Position numbers and translations under genes: made by a program. From the NCBI GenBank assembly GCA_019637585.1, contig JAHBVL010000011.1:1-64000 (forward strand): a DNA stretch of 64,000 nt. The letters are read 5' to 3'. Position 1 is the first letter of the stretch. Every line of letters starts with the position of its first letter. The notes beneath the pieces are model-generated. The model saw only the letters and a list, made by a program, of their open reading frames with translations. It did not search any database and was not told where the DNA came from. Origin of the DNA: Thermomicrobiales bacterium (GTDB taxonomy: Bacteria > Chloroflexota > Chloroflexia > Thermomicrobiales > UBA6265). Shown piece by piece: positions 8,643-17,834 of the stretch.

Positions 8643-9024
8643 TCAGATGCCCTTTCCACGGCCTGAGCCTGCGGAATCTCCACGTCCATATTCATAAACG
8701 CATCGCGGGGAGGCTCGTTTCGGTTGCCGGTCGGCAACTTGCCATCAGTATAGAGGGTACGTCCAGCACAGCCGGGAGGTTTGCCCTCCACGGACACGGC
8801 AGGGCGGATTCTCCGCGTCATAAGGTGAAACCGCGACCTGCGCGGATTCGTTTACACAAAGAGACAAGCGCGGGCGGCATCGTCTGGTCTGGGCACGCGC
8901 GTTCACAGGAAATTCCTATGTTTCTTTGCGTACGTACGCACTATAATGGTGGTATGCACCCGCCCCGCTCTCTGTTTGTCCCCAGGGTGAAAGCCTCGAA
9001 CGGATGTTGGGGACAGCGCCATAA
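8643..9024 (+). promoter_or_regulatory. Promoter with palindrome upstream of the PBP gene
   Basis: In this 382-bp divergent region a perfect -10 TATAAT lies at 8942-8947. Three bases upstream ends a perfect 12-bp palindrome GCGTACGTACGC (8928-8939), which fills the core-promoter spacer, as an operator might. No good -35 is visible at 17 bp. The -10 faces the PBP gene, whose start is 78 bp downstream. The rest of the interval shows no supported gene. Confidence 0.55.
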
Positions 9025-11475
9025 ATGGCGAGGCGACGCGTCGTTTCAAGTCGAGCGGGCGCCAGGGCCGGCACGGATACTCGGAATGAGTCTTTGGTGA
9101 GCTACACACGATCCAGCTCCTACTATCACTCCACTCCATCGGGGCGTGGGAGGTCGATCCTGACGACCTTCCTGATCTCGCTCGGACTGCTCGTTCTCAT
9201 CGGGGGAGCCGTTGTTGGTGGGGTGGCGCTGGCTCGAGGCGAATCGCCACTCGAATGGGTCTCCAGTTTTCGCAGTGAAGACACGCCAGAGGATCCGGTA
9301 GTCGCGGGAATCCCGCCTGTGGCCACCGAGGAGCCGACCGAGCCCGCTCTGGAACAGCAGCAGCAACCCGACGAGACGCCCACGGCTGAGCCATCAGTGG
9401 CGCCGACTGAAACAGAGGATGGCGAGCCCGCCGAATCGCAAGACGATGGCGGCAATGAAGCGGCGACGCGCATCGGCAGTCCGGTCGACGTCGCAACACG
9501 CTTCGCCGAACTCTGGGCGTCCGGCGACTATGGCACGATGTACGACCTCCTCTCCGCCGAAGCCCAGGCGGGTATCGGGCGGCAGGAGTTCATCGATCGC
9601 TACACCGGTATCGCCTCAGTCTCTGGCATCGCATCAGTCTCGGTCACCCCGGGTGAGCCGGATGGATCGAGAGTGCCGGTGCACGTGGTGCTGACGTCGT
9701 CGCTGGTCGGAGAGATCGTCCAGGAAAACGCGTTCGATACCGTCGAGGAAGATGCCGGCTGGAGAATCGCCTGGACGCCATCGGCGATCTTCGCCGGTTT
9801 GGGTGACGGCTGCATCCAGTTTTCCGACGAAACCTTGCCGCGCGGCAGCATTCTCGACCGGGATGGCGAGCCACTGGCGACGCAGGGGATCGTCAATCAG
9901 GTTGGCATTGTGCCGGCCGATCTGGAAAACGAAACCCAGACCGTCAATGCATTGGCACTAATTCTCAATATGAAAGCCAGCGACATTCGAGCGGTTTACG
10001 AGGACAGGAAGCCTGATTGGTTCTGGCCGATCACCGACCTGCCCGACCCGCTCGACACCGAAATCCTCAATGCCATTTCGGAGATGTCAGGGGTTGCCCT
10101 GCGGGAGAAGACGACGCGCATCTATCCCGAGGGAGCGCTTACGGCGCATATCACGGGCTATGTGACCGCTATCAACGCCGAGGATATCGAATCGGATGAA
10201 ACGGGCATGCTCGTCGCAGGCGAGTTGATTGGCCGGGCGGGCATCGAAGCGGCCGCCAATGATGTGTTGGCCGGGCAACCGGGGGGCACGCTGTCGATCG
10301 TCAGCTGCGCCACCCGCCTGCAGCAGGATGTCATCGCCCGCAACGCGCCGGTTGCGCCGCAGGATGTCATCCTGACGATCGATATCGACTTCCAGCGGGT
10401 GGTCGATGCGGCCCTTGGCGATGTCCAGGGAAGCGCGGTGATCGTCGACCCGCAGAGCGGCGCCATTCTGGCGATGGTCAGCCATCCGTCGTTCGATCCC
10501 AATCTCTTCATCAAGGGGATGAGCGATGAGGAAGCGCGAGCCATCTACGACGAGAAGAAGCGGCCACTCCAGAATCGGGCCACCCAGCAGGGATATCCGA
10601 CCGGTTCGATCTTCAAGGTGATCACTTTTGCCGCCGGAATGCAGTATCTCGGGTACGAGGAGGGAAGTGAGATCTACTGCCCGACCAACTGGAGTATTCC
10701 GAACACCGACCAGGTCTGGCGAGACTGGACCTATGAGTATGGGGTCGGCGATCAGGGCATGCTGACCTTGCACACCGCGTTGGTCAACTCTTGCAACACG
10801 GTCTTCTACGAGCTCGGCTACGAGCTCGACACCCAGGACAACGAGCTCCTGCCCGGCATGACCAAGGCGTTCGGTTTGGGCGAGCCGACCGGCATCCCCT
10901 ACTTCCAGGAAATCAGTGGCACGGTGCCGACCCCCGAATGGAAGTTCGACACGCTGGGTGACTATTGGGCCACCGGCGATGCCGTGAACCTCTCCATCGG
11001 GCAGGGGTATCTGGAAGCGACCCCACTGCAGATGGCCAATGCCTATGCGGCGATCGCCAACGGTGGCACGCTTCTCCAGCCATTCATCGTCGAGTCGCTG
11101 CGCAGTCCGGATGGATCGTCGACCATCGTGGGCAAGCGAACCGTGATTCGCGAGCTGCCGGTCGACGGTCGGGTGATCACCGCATTGCAGAGTGCGCTCC
11201 GAGATCAAACCAGCAACTCATGGGGAGCTGGTTCGGTGACCGTGTTCGGTGACTTCACCTGGCCGATCGCCGGCAAAACCGGCACTGCCCAGAACCAGAT
11301 GACCACCTCGCAGCTACCCCACTCATGGTTCGCGGCGTTTGGTCCCTATGGAGAGGATGTGGACATCACATCGATCGTCATGGTGGAGAGCGCCGGCGAA
11401 GGGGTGAGCTTTGCGGCGCCGATCACCCGGCAGATCTATCTCTCCTGGATCAACGATTTCGAATCCGCATCCTAG
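9025..11475 (+). CDS. Class B penicillin-binding protein (transpeptidase)
   Basis: 816 residues. A basic cytoplasmic tail precedes one membrane helix (about 44-70), then a Glu/Pro/Thr-rich linker (85-145), an NTF2-like MecA-N type domain (150-250), the PBP dimerisation domain and the transpeptidase domain. Catalytic motifs: S528-x-x-K531 in PTGSIFKV, S589-C-N591, and K751-T-G-T. It makes 4-3 crosslinks in peptidoglycan on the outer face of the membrane, and family members of this domain order are the MecA/PBP3-like type. It has no FtsI/MreB-cluster neighbours, so a divisional or elongation role cannot be assigned. The unusual feature is the roughly 60-residue low-complexity linker. Confidence 0.92.
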   Translation: MARRRVVSSRAGARAGTDTRNESLVSYTRSSSYYHSTPSGRGRSILTTFLISLGLLVLIGGAVVGGVALARGESPLEWVSSFRSEDTPEDPVVAGIPPVATEEPTEPALEQQQQPDETPTAEPSVAPTETEDGEPAESQDDGGNEAATRIGSPVDVATRFAELWASGDYGTMYDLLSAEAQAGIGRQEFIDRYTGIASVSGIASVSVTPGEPDGSRVPVHVVLTSSLVGEIVQENAFDTVEEDAGWRIAWTPSAIFAGLGDGCIQFSDETLPRGSILDRDGEPLATQGIVNQVGIVPADLENETQTVNALALILNMKASDIRAVYEDRKPDWFWPITDLPDPLDTEILNAISEMSGVALREKTTRIYPEGALTAHITGYVTAINAEDIESDETGMLVAGELIGRAGIEAAANDVLAGQPGGTLSIVSCATRLQQDVIARNAPVAPQDVILTIDIDFQRVVDAALGDVQGSAVIVDPQSGAILAMVSHPSFDPNLFIKGMSDEEARAIYDEKKRPLQNRATQQGYPTGSIFKVITFAAGMQYLGYEEGSEIYCPTNWSIPNTDQVWRDWTYEYGVGDQGMLTLHTALVNSCNTVFYELGYELDTQDNELLPGMTKAFGLGEPTGIPYFQEISGTVPTPEWKFDTLGDYWATGDAVNLSIGQGYLEATPLQMANAYAAIANGGTLLQPFIVESLRSPDGSSTIVGKRTVIRELPVDGRVITALQSALRDQTSNSWGAGSVTVFGDFTWPIAGKTGTAQNQMTTSQLPHSWFAAFGPYGEDVDITSIVMVESAGEGVSFAAPITRQIYLSWINDFESAS

Positions 11476-11684
11476 TACCCATTTGAGTAGCGGCGATCCC
11501 TCATGGTCGGTCCTGAGCGAAGCCGAAGGATGGCCCGGAGGGTCATAGTCCGCCGCAACCCACCGACTCATGCTGTGTTCGAGCGATCGATGTGGCTCCA
11601 CTCCGCTTCGCTCCGTTCCGCCACCGGTGGGGACAAGCCTCCACCGCTACAGTGAGCCGTGGTACATGCGTACGGTTATCGGGA
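11476..11684. repeat. Fragmented GAGCGAAG-family repeat
   Basis: The gap after the PBP gene holds CCTGAGCGAAGCCGAAGGAT at about 11512 and, inverted, CTCCGCTTCGCTCCG at about 11600. Both belong to the inverted-repeat family seen more completely at 12798-12901 and 28286-28460. The copies look degenerate. Confidence 0.5.
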
Positions 11685-12710
11685 TTAGTAGAACATCGTC
11701 AATGTGCGGTGATACGGACGATCATCCGCGGATGTGGTTTGCCCCGCCTGCCAAAGCGCCCAGTCGATCTCAGAGGCGGTCATGGGCCGGTCCAGGCGTT
11801 CCAGTTCCTGGCGGATCAGCTCGACGCCCCAGATCGTCGCGGCCCGAATTTCGACTTCTTTTCGCGAACCCGCAGGAATCAGGATCTGGGCATCGATGGT
11901 GGCGGCGAGCTCCTCTGCATACTCGATAACGCCGAAACGCCGCAGCACTTGCGGCACTTTGTAATCGGCGAATGCCGTCAGCGCGGAAAGACCGGTCAAT
12001 CCCGGGTCGCCAGTCGCCGTGAGAGCCGCGTTCAGGTCGGCCGCCAGGATCTGCGCTCGTTTGAAAAACCGGACTTCGGCTCCTTCGAAGATCGTTGTGT
12101 CATCGAAGGACGAGAACCAGGTCGTCACCAGGTCGACAAGGCGCACCGCCGAGCCGCCACCGGCCCGGATGAATGAGGTCACCGGCGAGACGCTGGCCGG
12201 TGCTCCACAGCTGGCATGGAACGCGAGCAACCCTTCTCCCAGTTCCACGAGGTTGCGGTGCCGGTCCTCCAGCAGTGGAATCGGTGGATCGGCGGGATCA
12301 GATGGCCGAAGGAGATGGGCGGTGGTCTGCAAGTCGAGCTGGCTGAGAAAGCCTGGATCCCAGAGCGGATAGCCCTCGTCGACCGATCGCCGCAGAGCGG
12401 CAACCAGCGCCCAGTAGCCATCGTGCGTCTCCCCATCCCGGGCGACGCGCCATCGACGCCCGGCGTGCTCCGACCAGAAGCAGAAATTCAGCGCATCGAG
12501 CACCAGCACCCACCCGGCGGTCTCCCATGTGTCGCCGGCGAAATGCAGATCGTCTCCCCAGGCAGGGGAGGGCGGCGTCAAATGCTGAATGTTCGCAGCG
12601 ACACCCGCCGCCCCATCCGGCGACAGCCGAACGAAGCGACCATGCAGGACGACGCCGCGGGTCGAGGCGAGCACGCCAAGCGGATCAGGTGAAGGCAGCA
12701 AGAGGTTCAT
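11685..12710 (-). CDS. Queuosine-salvage protein, Qng1 / DUF2419-like
   Basis: 341 residues from ATG 12710 (a start 26 codons earlier is possible but lacks support). The protein shows the signature of the DUF2419/Qng1 family: LDALNFCFWSE in the N-terminal half, GYWALVAALRRSVDEGYPLWD after it, DYKVPQVLRRFGVIEYA, EIRAATIWGVELIR, and the C-terminal YHRTLTMFY. Known Qng1 enzymes release the base queuine from queuosine-5'-monophosphate so that it can be reused for tRNA modification. Most members are eukaryotic; bacterial ones are fewer. No queuosine transporter or Tgt gene is adjacent. Family assignment is strong; substrate by inference. Confidence 0.85.
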   Translation of the reverse strand: MNLLLPSPDPLGVLASTRGVVLHGRFVRLSPDGAAGVAANIQHLTPPSPAWGDDLHFAGDTWETAGWVLVLDALNFCFWSEHAGRRWRVARDGETHDGYWALVAALRRSVDEGYPLWDPGFLSQLDLQTTAHLLRPSDPADPPIPLLEDRHRNLVELGEGLLAFHASCGAPASVSPVTSFIRAGGGSAVRLVDLVTTWFSSFDDTTIFEGAEVRFFKRAQILAADLNAALTATGDPGLTGLSALTAFADYKVPQVLRRFGVIEYAEELAATIDAQILIPAGSRKEVEIRAATIWGVELIRQELERLDRPMTASEIDWALWQAGQTTSADDRPYHRTLTMFY

Positions 12711-12797
12711 ATCGAAAGCGTACGCCGATCGATGGCTACATTCTGAGTGGACTATCCAAGACGAATTGTCGTATCGAAGGAGCGCCAACTCAATGCC

Positions 12798-12901
12798 GTC
12801 ATTCTGAACGCAGTGAAGAATCTCCTGCCGCAGCAGTCCTCAGGCCGACGACGGTCATAGCAGAAGACGACGGCGAGATCCTTCACTTCGTTCAGGATGA
12901 C
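12798..12901. repeat. 104-bp inverted-repeat element (MITE-like)
   Basis: The left end GTCATTCTGAACGCAGTGAA and the right end, read inverted, GTCATCCTGAACGAAGTGAA agree at 24 of 27 bases. They enclose about 50 bp of unrelated sequence. This is the widespread bacterial GTCATTC-type dispersed repeat. It separates the Qng1-like gene from the ABC permease gene and might form a strong hairpin in RNA. Confidence 0.75.
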
Positions 12902-12934
12902 TGGTGCTTGGGGAGAGCGCTACTTCCAGTCTCC

Positions 12935-13777
12935 TCACCCCGTCCGCTTCAGGCGACCGGTCATCTTGGCAAAGTGCTCGCCCTTCCGGAAGAGCCAGAG
13001 GCCGAGCGGCGGGAAAATGACCCCCATGATCAGCAGCGGCCAGATGTTGTCCCACTGACTGCCGAACGACGCGCCGTCGAGCAGTGTGGCTCGAATGCCG
13101 TTCAGTGCGTAGTAGAGGGGCGAGAACTGGGCGAGCCACTGCATCCATTCTGGCAGGACGTCGATGCTGTAGTAGATACCCGAGATCAGGAGCAACACCG
13201 AGGCGACGATGTATGTCACCTGCTGACCCTTTTCCGGCGAGAGCAAGGGCATCACAGCGGCGACCATGCCGAATCCGACCAGCGACACCGAGCAGAGCGC
13301 CAAAATCGCCAGCGCGCCACCGAAATTGGCATTCTCCAGCGAGAGCTCGAAGAAGAGGGAGATCGCGCCCAGCATGAGAATTGCCCGCACCATGCCGTAG
13401 AGCACGGCGTAGACGCCCATGCCGAAAAGCTGGGCGGCGCGGCTGGCCGGACTCATGAAGGTGTACTCGATCGTTCCTTCCCACCGTTCCCAGCTCACGG
13501 TTTCCGAAATGATGTCGAACACCATCGACAGGTAGCTCCAGAGCACGGTGCCGATCAGCAGGAAGGTCGTTGTGCGCGCCATGTCCTCCTGGGTACCGCC
13601 GAATCCGAGACCGATGAAACCAATAGTCAGGGCATTCATTGTCGAATAGACCAACCAGACCACTTCCCAGAGGAAGTAGCGCTTGGTCAGAAAGTAGTTC
13701 CTCTGGACGAATCCCCAGATGGCGACCAGTTCGCGCCGCCAGTGAGGTCGCTCGGCAGGCACATGCGCCGATGACAT
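12935..13777 (-). CDS. ABC-2 type exporter permease
   Basis: 280 residues with six predicted membrane helices. It has the ABC-2 pattern: a first helix near residues 30-55, a long segment WERWEGTIEYTFMSPASR (typical of ABC-2 permeases of the drug or polysaccharide export type), and a C-terminal helix preceded by NPLYYAL-like SPLYYALNGIRATLLDG. It follows the ATPase gene by 3 bp. Together they form an export system for an unknown cargo, perhaps a lipid, drug or glycan. Confidence 0.88.
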   Translation of the reverse strand: MSSAHVPAERPHWRRELVAIWGFVQRNYFLTKRYFLWEVVWLVYSTMNALTIGFIGLGFGGTQEDMARTTTFLLIGTVLWSYLSMVFDIISETVSWERWEGTIEYTFMSPASRAAQLFGMGVYAVLYGMVRAILMLGAISLFFELSLENANFGGALAILALCSVSLVGFGMVAAVMPLLSPEKGQQVTYIVASVLLLISGIYYSIDVLPEWMQWLAQFSPLYYALNGIRATLLDGASFGSQWDNIWPLLIMGVIFPPLGLWLFRKGEHFAKMTGRLKRTG

Positions 13778-13780
13778 CGA

Positions 13781-14662
13781 TCAAACCTCCACCAGCTCCC
13801 GGGAGCCGGAATCTTCTCGTTGCTGGACCTCGGCATCGGCGTCCTCGATCGATGTGCCGGTGGCGGCCATGAAAACATCGTCGAGCGACGGCAGAACGCC
13901 GTCCTTCTGATAGCGTTGTTTGAGTCCAAGTGGCGTATCGATGGCCAGCAGTTTGCCGTCCTTCAGAATGCCGATCCGGTCGCACAGCTCCTCGGCTTCA
14001 TCGAGATCGTGCGTGCAGAGCAGAATGGACGAATCGTGACTGCGGCGGATCTTCCAGATCAACTGCTGGACGTCTCGTTTGCTGCGCGGGTCGAGTCCCG
14101 TGGTCGGTTCGTCGAGAAGCATCAGCATCGGACTGGTCAGGAGTGCCCGGGCCAGCGCGATCTTCTGTTGCATACCGCGGGAAAGATGCTCCATTGGTTC
14201 GCCGACCCGTTCGTAGTTGAACCCGATGTCCTGGAGAATCTCCCGAATCATCGGCTTGCTTTCGGCATCGGGAACGCCATAGAGCTTGGCGCCGAAGAGG
14301 AGGTTTTCCATCGACGAGAGCTTCTTGAAGAAACTTGCCTCGACGCTGACCCGGTTGATGTATCGCTGCACGATTCTTGGGCGTTCGACCGCGTCGATGC
14401 CGAAAATCCGCACACTGCCCTGATCGGGAAGGGTGAGGGTCGACAGTACGCGGACGAGGGTGCTCTTCCCCGAGCCATTGGGTCCCAGAATGCCAACGAC
14501 TTCGCCTCGCCCCACTGTCAGTGAAACGCCACCCAGCGCGGACGCATAGTCGTTGCGCTTCTTCTTGAATCGCTTATGAATGTCGTGCAGCTCGATCGCC
14601 GCGGCGTCGGGATGTATGAGTGTGGAGGTCACAATTACCATCTCCTGCATCGGAATATGCAC
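13781..14662 (-). CDS. ABC exporter ATP-binding protein
   Basis: 293 residues. Walker A is GPNGSGKST near residue 59, the Q-loop area follows at SVEASFFKK, the signature is LSRGMQQK (variant of LSGGQ), Walker B is LMLLDEPTTGLD, and the switch His is in CTHDLDEAEELCD. The C-terminal 40 residues form a DrrA-type extension. The N-terminal Met cluster (M1, M5, M8) leaves the start uncertain by a few codons. Partner permease directly downstream. Confidence 0.93.
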   Translation of the reverse strand: MHIPMQEMVIVTSTLIHPDAAAIELHDIHKRFKKKRNDYASALGGVSLTVGRGEVVGILGPNGSGKSTLVRVLSTLTLPDQGSVRIFGIDAVERPRIVQRYINRVSVEASFFKKLSSMENLLFGAKLYGVPDAESKPMIREILQDIGFNYERVGEPMEHLSRGMQQKIALARALLTSPMLMLLDEPTTGLDPRSKRDVQQLIWKIRRSHDSSILLCTHDLDEAEELCDRIGILKDGKLLAIDTPLGLKQRYQKDGVLPSLDDVFMAATGTSIEDADAEVQQREDSGSRELVEV

Positions 14663-15116
14663 GCGCCCGTGGCGTGCGGAAGGTCATGAATTGCGCACCG
14701 CATAGAGCGGCGCATCAGCCAGAACGTTGATTGGTGTGAAAAGTGGAGAAACCGAGTCCCGGAGGGCCTCGTGCGCCCTACCGGCGCCGGTATCCGAGCG
14801 GTCTTGGCGCTTCACCGGCGCTGCCGCTCGTACGGCACGGGAGGCATCGTGCTCCCTCTCCGGCGGCATTGGGCGCGAGAAGCCCCAGCCTTCCTGCGAT
14901 ACCAGCAGCACTCAGTTGGATTGTGAATGTCTGCATTGTGCACCGCCTTGCCGGATCAAAGCTATCGACGCCGAGGAGTTCTTCCCAAGCTTCCAGATAA
15001 TGCCGGAGCGGACGGCGAATGTCAACTCTTTCATTTGCGTGAGGAATCAATCTGGAGTCGTGTAGACATTTGATATACAGTTTCCCGGATGACTGCGGAA
15101 AGGTGAGCGTCGCATC
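14663..15116. other. Intergenic region before the toxin-antitoxin pair
   Basis: 454 bp between divergent genes. A 75-codon open frame on the minus strand at 14684-14911 has no ribosome site or recognisable sequence and I do not call it. The self-complementary ACCGGCGCCGGT lies at about 14781. Upstream of the antitoxin, TATACA at 15074-15079 may be a -10. Otherwise nothing assignable. Confidence 0.4.
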
Positions 15117-15398
15117 ATGGTCAACACGTCGTCGACAACACGAGATCAAGCCATCAATATCCGGGTCAGTCGCAGACAACGCGATGTGATCGACCGCGCC
15201 GCCCAGGCGCTGGGCAAGAGCCGGTCGGACTTCATGATCGAGACGGCGTTTCGGGAGGCGGAGAACGTACTCGTCGGGCAAACCCTGTTTCTGCTCGACG
15301 ACGATGCGTTCACTGCATTCAATGATTTACTGGACAATCCGCCCAGTCCATCTGAGAGTCTCCGACAACTGATGCACACATCGCCTCCCTGGGAATGA
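15117..15398 (+). CDS. DUF1778 (TacA/AtaR-type) antitoxin
   Basis: 93 residues. The N-terminal ribbon-helix-helix reads INIRVSRRQRDVIDRAAQ followed by GKSRSDFMIETAFREAE, a close match to DUF1778 antitoxins. The C-terminal tail (DDAFTAFNDLLDNPPSPSE) is the segment that normally wraps the toxin. Its stop overlaps the toxin start (ATGA). Such antitoxins repress their own operon by binding the promoter with the toxin. The order antitoxin-toxin is the usual one. Confidence 0.93.
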   Translation: MVNTSSTTRDQAINIRVSRRQRDVIDRAAQALGKSRSDFMIETAFREAENVLVGQTLFLLDDDAFTAFNDLLDNPPSPSESLRQLMHTSPPWE

Positions 15399-15907
15399 GC
15401 CCGCACGATTTTTCGGGACCTGTCCCGATCAGTGCTGTTCATAGTGTTGAGCATTTCGATTCGGGCGAGCCATCACTCGATCATTGGCTCAAGCGCCAGG
15501 CTCTGAAAAACGAAGTGAGCGGCGCTTCACGCACGTATGTTGTTGCGAATGGAGCGGTCGTCTGCGGCTACTACTGCCTGGCGGCGGGGGCAGTGGTGAG
15601 AGAAGAGTCGCCCAAACCACTCCAGCGAAATATGCCGGATCCCCTTCCCGTCATCGTGCTTGGCCGCCTTGCCGTTGATCGCCACTATCAGGATCGCGGC
15701 GTCGGTTCGGCATTGCTCCGCGATGCGATCCAGAGAACGCTCCTCGCTGCTGATGTGGCCGGCATCACGGCAATCCTGGTCCATGCCATATCAGCTGATG
15801 CGAAGCAGTGGTACTTGTCTCGTGGATTTCTGGAGTCGCCAATCCAGCCGATGACGCTCTGTCTGCCGCTCGCGACGATCCGCCGAGCGCTGGCGGAGTC
15901 TCGCTGA
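15395..15907 (+). CDS. GNAT acetyltransferase toxin (TacT/AtaT-type)
   Basis: 170 residues. It starts in a 4-bp overlap with the antitoxin. The N-terminal HFDSGEPSLDHWLKRQAL is characteristic of GNAT toxins, which acetylate the amino group of aminoacyl-tRNA and block translation. The acetyl-CoA pyrophosphate loop is in HYQDRGVGSALLRDA (Q/R-x-x-G-x-G/A), and a conserved Tyr near the end (QWYLSRGF) is the expected general acid. Length is normal. Target tRNA cannot be predicted. Confidence 0.93.
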   Translation: MSPHDFSGPVPISAVHSVEHFDSGEPSLDHWLKRQALKNEVSGASRTYVVANGAVVCGYYCLAAGAVVREESPKPLQRNMPDPLPVIVLGRLAVDRHYQDRGVGSALLRDAIQRTLLAADVAGITAILVHAISADAKQWYLSRGFLESPIQPMTLCLPLATIRRALAESR

Positions 15908-15933
15908 TCAGGTCGTGTTCATTCGAGGCGAGG

Positions 15934-16821
15934 TTACCGCTTCGCGACCGGGTCGAATGCGTCCCGCAGTCCGTCCCCGGCCAGGTTGAATCCGATCACA
16001 GTGAGCGCGATCGCCACACCGGGGAAGATGGCGATGTAGGGGGTTGTCAGGATGTACTTCTGGGCATCGCTGAGCATCCGGCCCCATTCAGGCGTTGGCG
16101 GCTGGGCTCCCACGCCGAGGTAGCCGAGGGCCGACACGAGCAGAATGGCGTTGCCGACCCCGATCGTCGCCTGGATGATCACCGGGGTGATGATGTTCGG
16201 CGCCACATGCCGGCGGATGATCGATGCGCTGGAAAGTCCGCTCACCCGTGCCGCAGTCACATACTCCTGCCGTTTCACAGACAGCGCCGAACCGCGGGCC
16301 AGCCGTGCGTAGGCCGGAAGCCCGACCAATCCCGCCGCGATCATGGCCGACTGGAGACCTGGTCCGAGCCGGGCAGCGAGGGTGATGGCCAGAAGAATGG
16401 CGGGAATGGCCAGGAGCAGATCGATCAGCGCCATCAACCAGAGTCCCACGCGGCCCTCCAGATATCCCGCTACCAAACCAATGACCGCGCCGATTCCCAA
16501 CGCTACGAAGACCGCGGTCAGCGCCGCCGCCAGCGAGATGCGGGCGCCGTGCACCGTGCGAGCGAAGATGTCCCGGCCGAGTTCGTCGGTGCCGAACCAA
16601 TGATGGCGATTTGGCGACTGAAAACGGGCCGGGATGTCCTGCTGCCGCGGGTCGGCCACGAGGAACGGCCCAATAACCGCCACGAGCAGCAGAACGCAGA
16701 GGACTGCTGTGCCGGCGACGGCGAGCCGGTTGCGGGTGTACTGACGAGCGAACCGGCGCAGCCGGTCGTCGCCTCGCGCCACGTTGCCCACTTGCCGATC
16801 CGATACGCTGGTTGCCATCAC
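15934..16821 (-). CDS. Peptide/nickel-type ABC permease, DppC-like
   Basis: 295 residues. N-terminal OppC_N region, then five more membrane helices. The GTDELGRDIFARTVHGAR block and the EAA loop (EYVTAARVSGLSSASIIRRH) are typical of DppC/OppC. It overlaps the preceding DppB gene by 4 bp. Last gene of a minus-strand operon (binding protein, M24 peptidase, DppB, DppC). No ATPase gene follows; the next gene is a convergent toxin. Confidence 0.92.
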   Translation of the reverse strand: MMATSVSDRQVGNVARGDDRLRRFARQYTRNRLAVAGTAVLCVLLLVAVIGPFLVADPRQQDIPARFQSPNRHHWFGTDELGRDIFARTVHGARISLAAALTAVFVALGIGAVIGLVAGYLEGRVGLWLMALIDLLLAIPAILLAITLAARLGPGLQSAMIAAGLVGLPAYARLARGSALSVKRQEYVTAARVSGLSSASIIRRHVAPNIITPVIIQATIGVGNAILLVSALGYLGVGAQPPTPEWGRMLSDAQKYILTTPYIAIFPGVAIALTVIGFNLAGDGLRDAFDPVAKR

Positions 16822-17822
16822 GAATACCGAATCCGGGGATCGAGCCAGGCATAGATCAGGTCGACAGCGAGATTCAGCACGATGAAGACCATGGCCAGCA
16901 GGAGCACCACGCCCTGCACCACCTGATAGTCGCGGGCCAGGATGGCATCGGCCGCCAGTTTGCCGACTCCTGGCCAGGCGAAGACCGTTTCGGTGACCAC
17001 TGCACCGCCCAGCAGTCCACCCAGTTCGAGACCGATGACGGTTGCCACGGGGATGAAGGCGTTGCGCAGGGCGTGACGGCGCACCACCGCTCGCTCACGG
17101 AGTCCCTTGGCGCGTGCAGTGCGGATGTAGTCGTTGTCCATGACCTCGATCATGGCGGCGCGAGTCATGCGGGCCGTGATGGCTGCCGGCCACCCGGCTA
17201 GCGTGAGCGCCGGCAGGATCAGGTGTTCCAGGGAATCCCGGAAAACCGTCCAGTTGCCGTGGATCAGGGAGTTGATCACGAGAAAGGGAGCTGAGGGATC
17301 GGCGCCCAGGCGGGGGTCGACGCGCCCGGAGATCGGCAGCCAGCGGAGCTCGACGCCGAAGATGATGATCAGGGTCATGCCCAGCCAGAATGTCGGGATG
17401 GAGACGCCAAGCAACGCGCCAAAGGTGCTGCTGTAATCGAAGATCGAATCCCGGCGCACACCGGCGATGATGCCCGCCACCAGGCCGATGGTGGTGCCGA
17501 TCAGCATGGCGGCGAATGCCAGCTCGACCGTTGCCGGGAAGCGGGAAAGGATCTCATCGGTCACCGATGCGTTGTTGCGGTAGGAACGGCCAAGATCACC
17601 CCGCAGAGCGTCGGAGGCGAAGTCCAGGTATTGGACAGGGAGAGGCCGGTTGAGTCCCATCTCCTGCCGCATCCGTTCGAGTGATTCCTCTTCGGCCTGG
17701 TTGCCGAGCAGCAACAGTGCCGGGTCACCGCCAGCCGTGTGCAGCATCAGAAAAACGATGACCGAGACGCCGAAGAGAACCGGAATGGCCATCATCGCCC
17801 GGCGCAGGAGGTAGCGAGTCAT
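16818..17822 (-). CDS. Peptide/nickel-type ABC permease, DppB-like
   Basis: 334 residues with six membrane helices. MTRYLLRRAMMAIPVLFGVS is the standard DppB opening. The EAA loop lies in DYIRTARAKGLRERAVVRRH and the end is YAWLDPRIRYS, as in family members. It follows the M24 peptidase gene by 12 bp and overlaps the DppC gene. It forms the translocation pore with DppC. Confidence 0.93.
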   Translation of the reverse strand: MTRYLLRRAMMAIPVLFGVSVIVFLMLHTAGGDPALLLLGNQAEEESLERMRQEMGLNRPLPVQYLDFASDALRGDLGRSYRNNASVTDEILSRFPATVELAFAAMLIGTTIGLVAGIIAGVRRDSIFDYSSTFGALLGVSIPTFWLGMTLIIIFGVELRWLPISGRVDPRLGADPSAPFLVINSLIHGNWTVFRDSLEHLILPALTLAGWPAAITARMTRAAMIEVMDNDYIRTARAKGLRERAVVRRHALRNAFIPVATVIGLELGGLLGGAVVTETVFAWPGVGKLAADAILARDYQVVQGVVLLLAMVFIVLNLAVDLIYAWLDPRIRYS

Positions 17823-17834
17823 CCGGAGACCGGC

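Noticed and set aside
14684-14911. 75-codon minus-strand open frame upstream of the ABC ATPase
   Set aside because: No ribosome site, no recognisable sequence, biased to Arg/Ala as expected of a chance frame.
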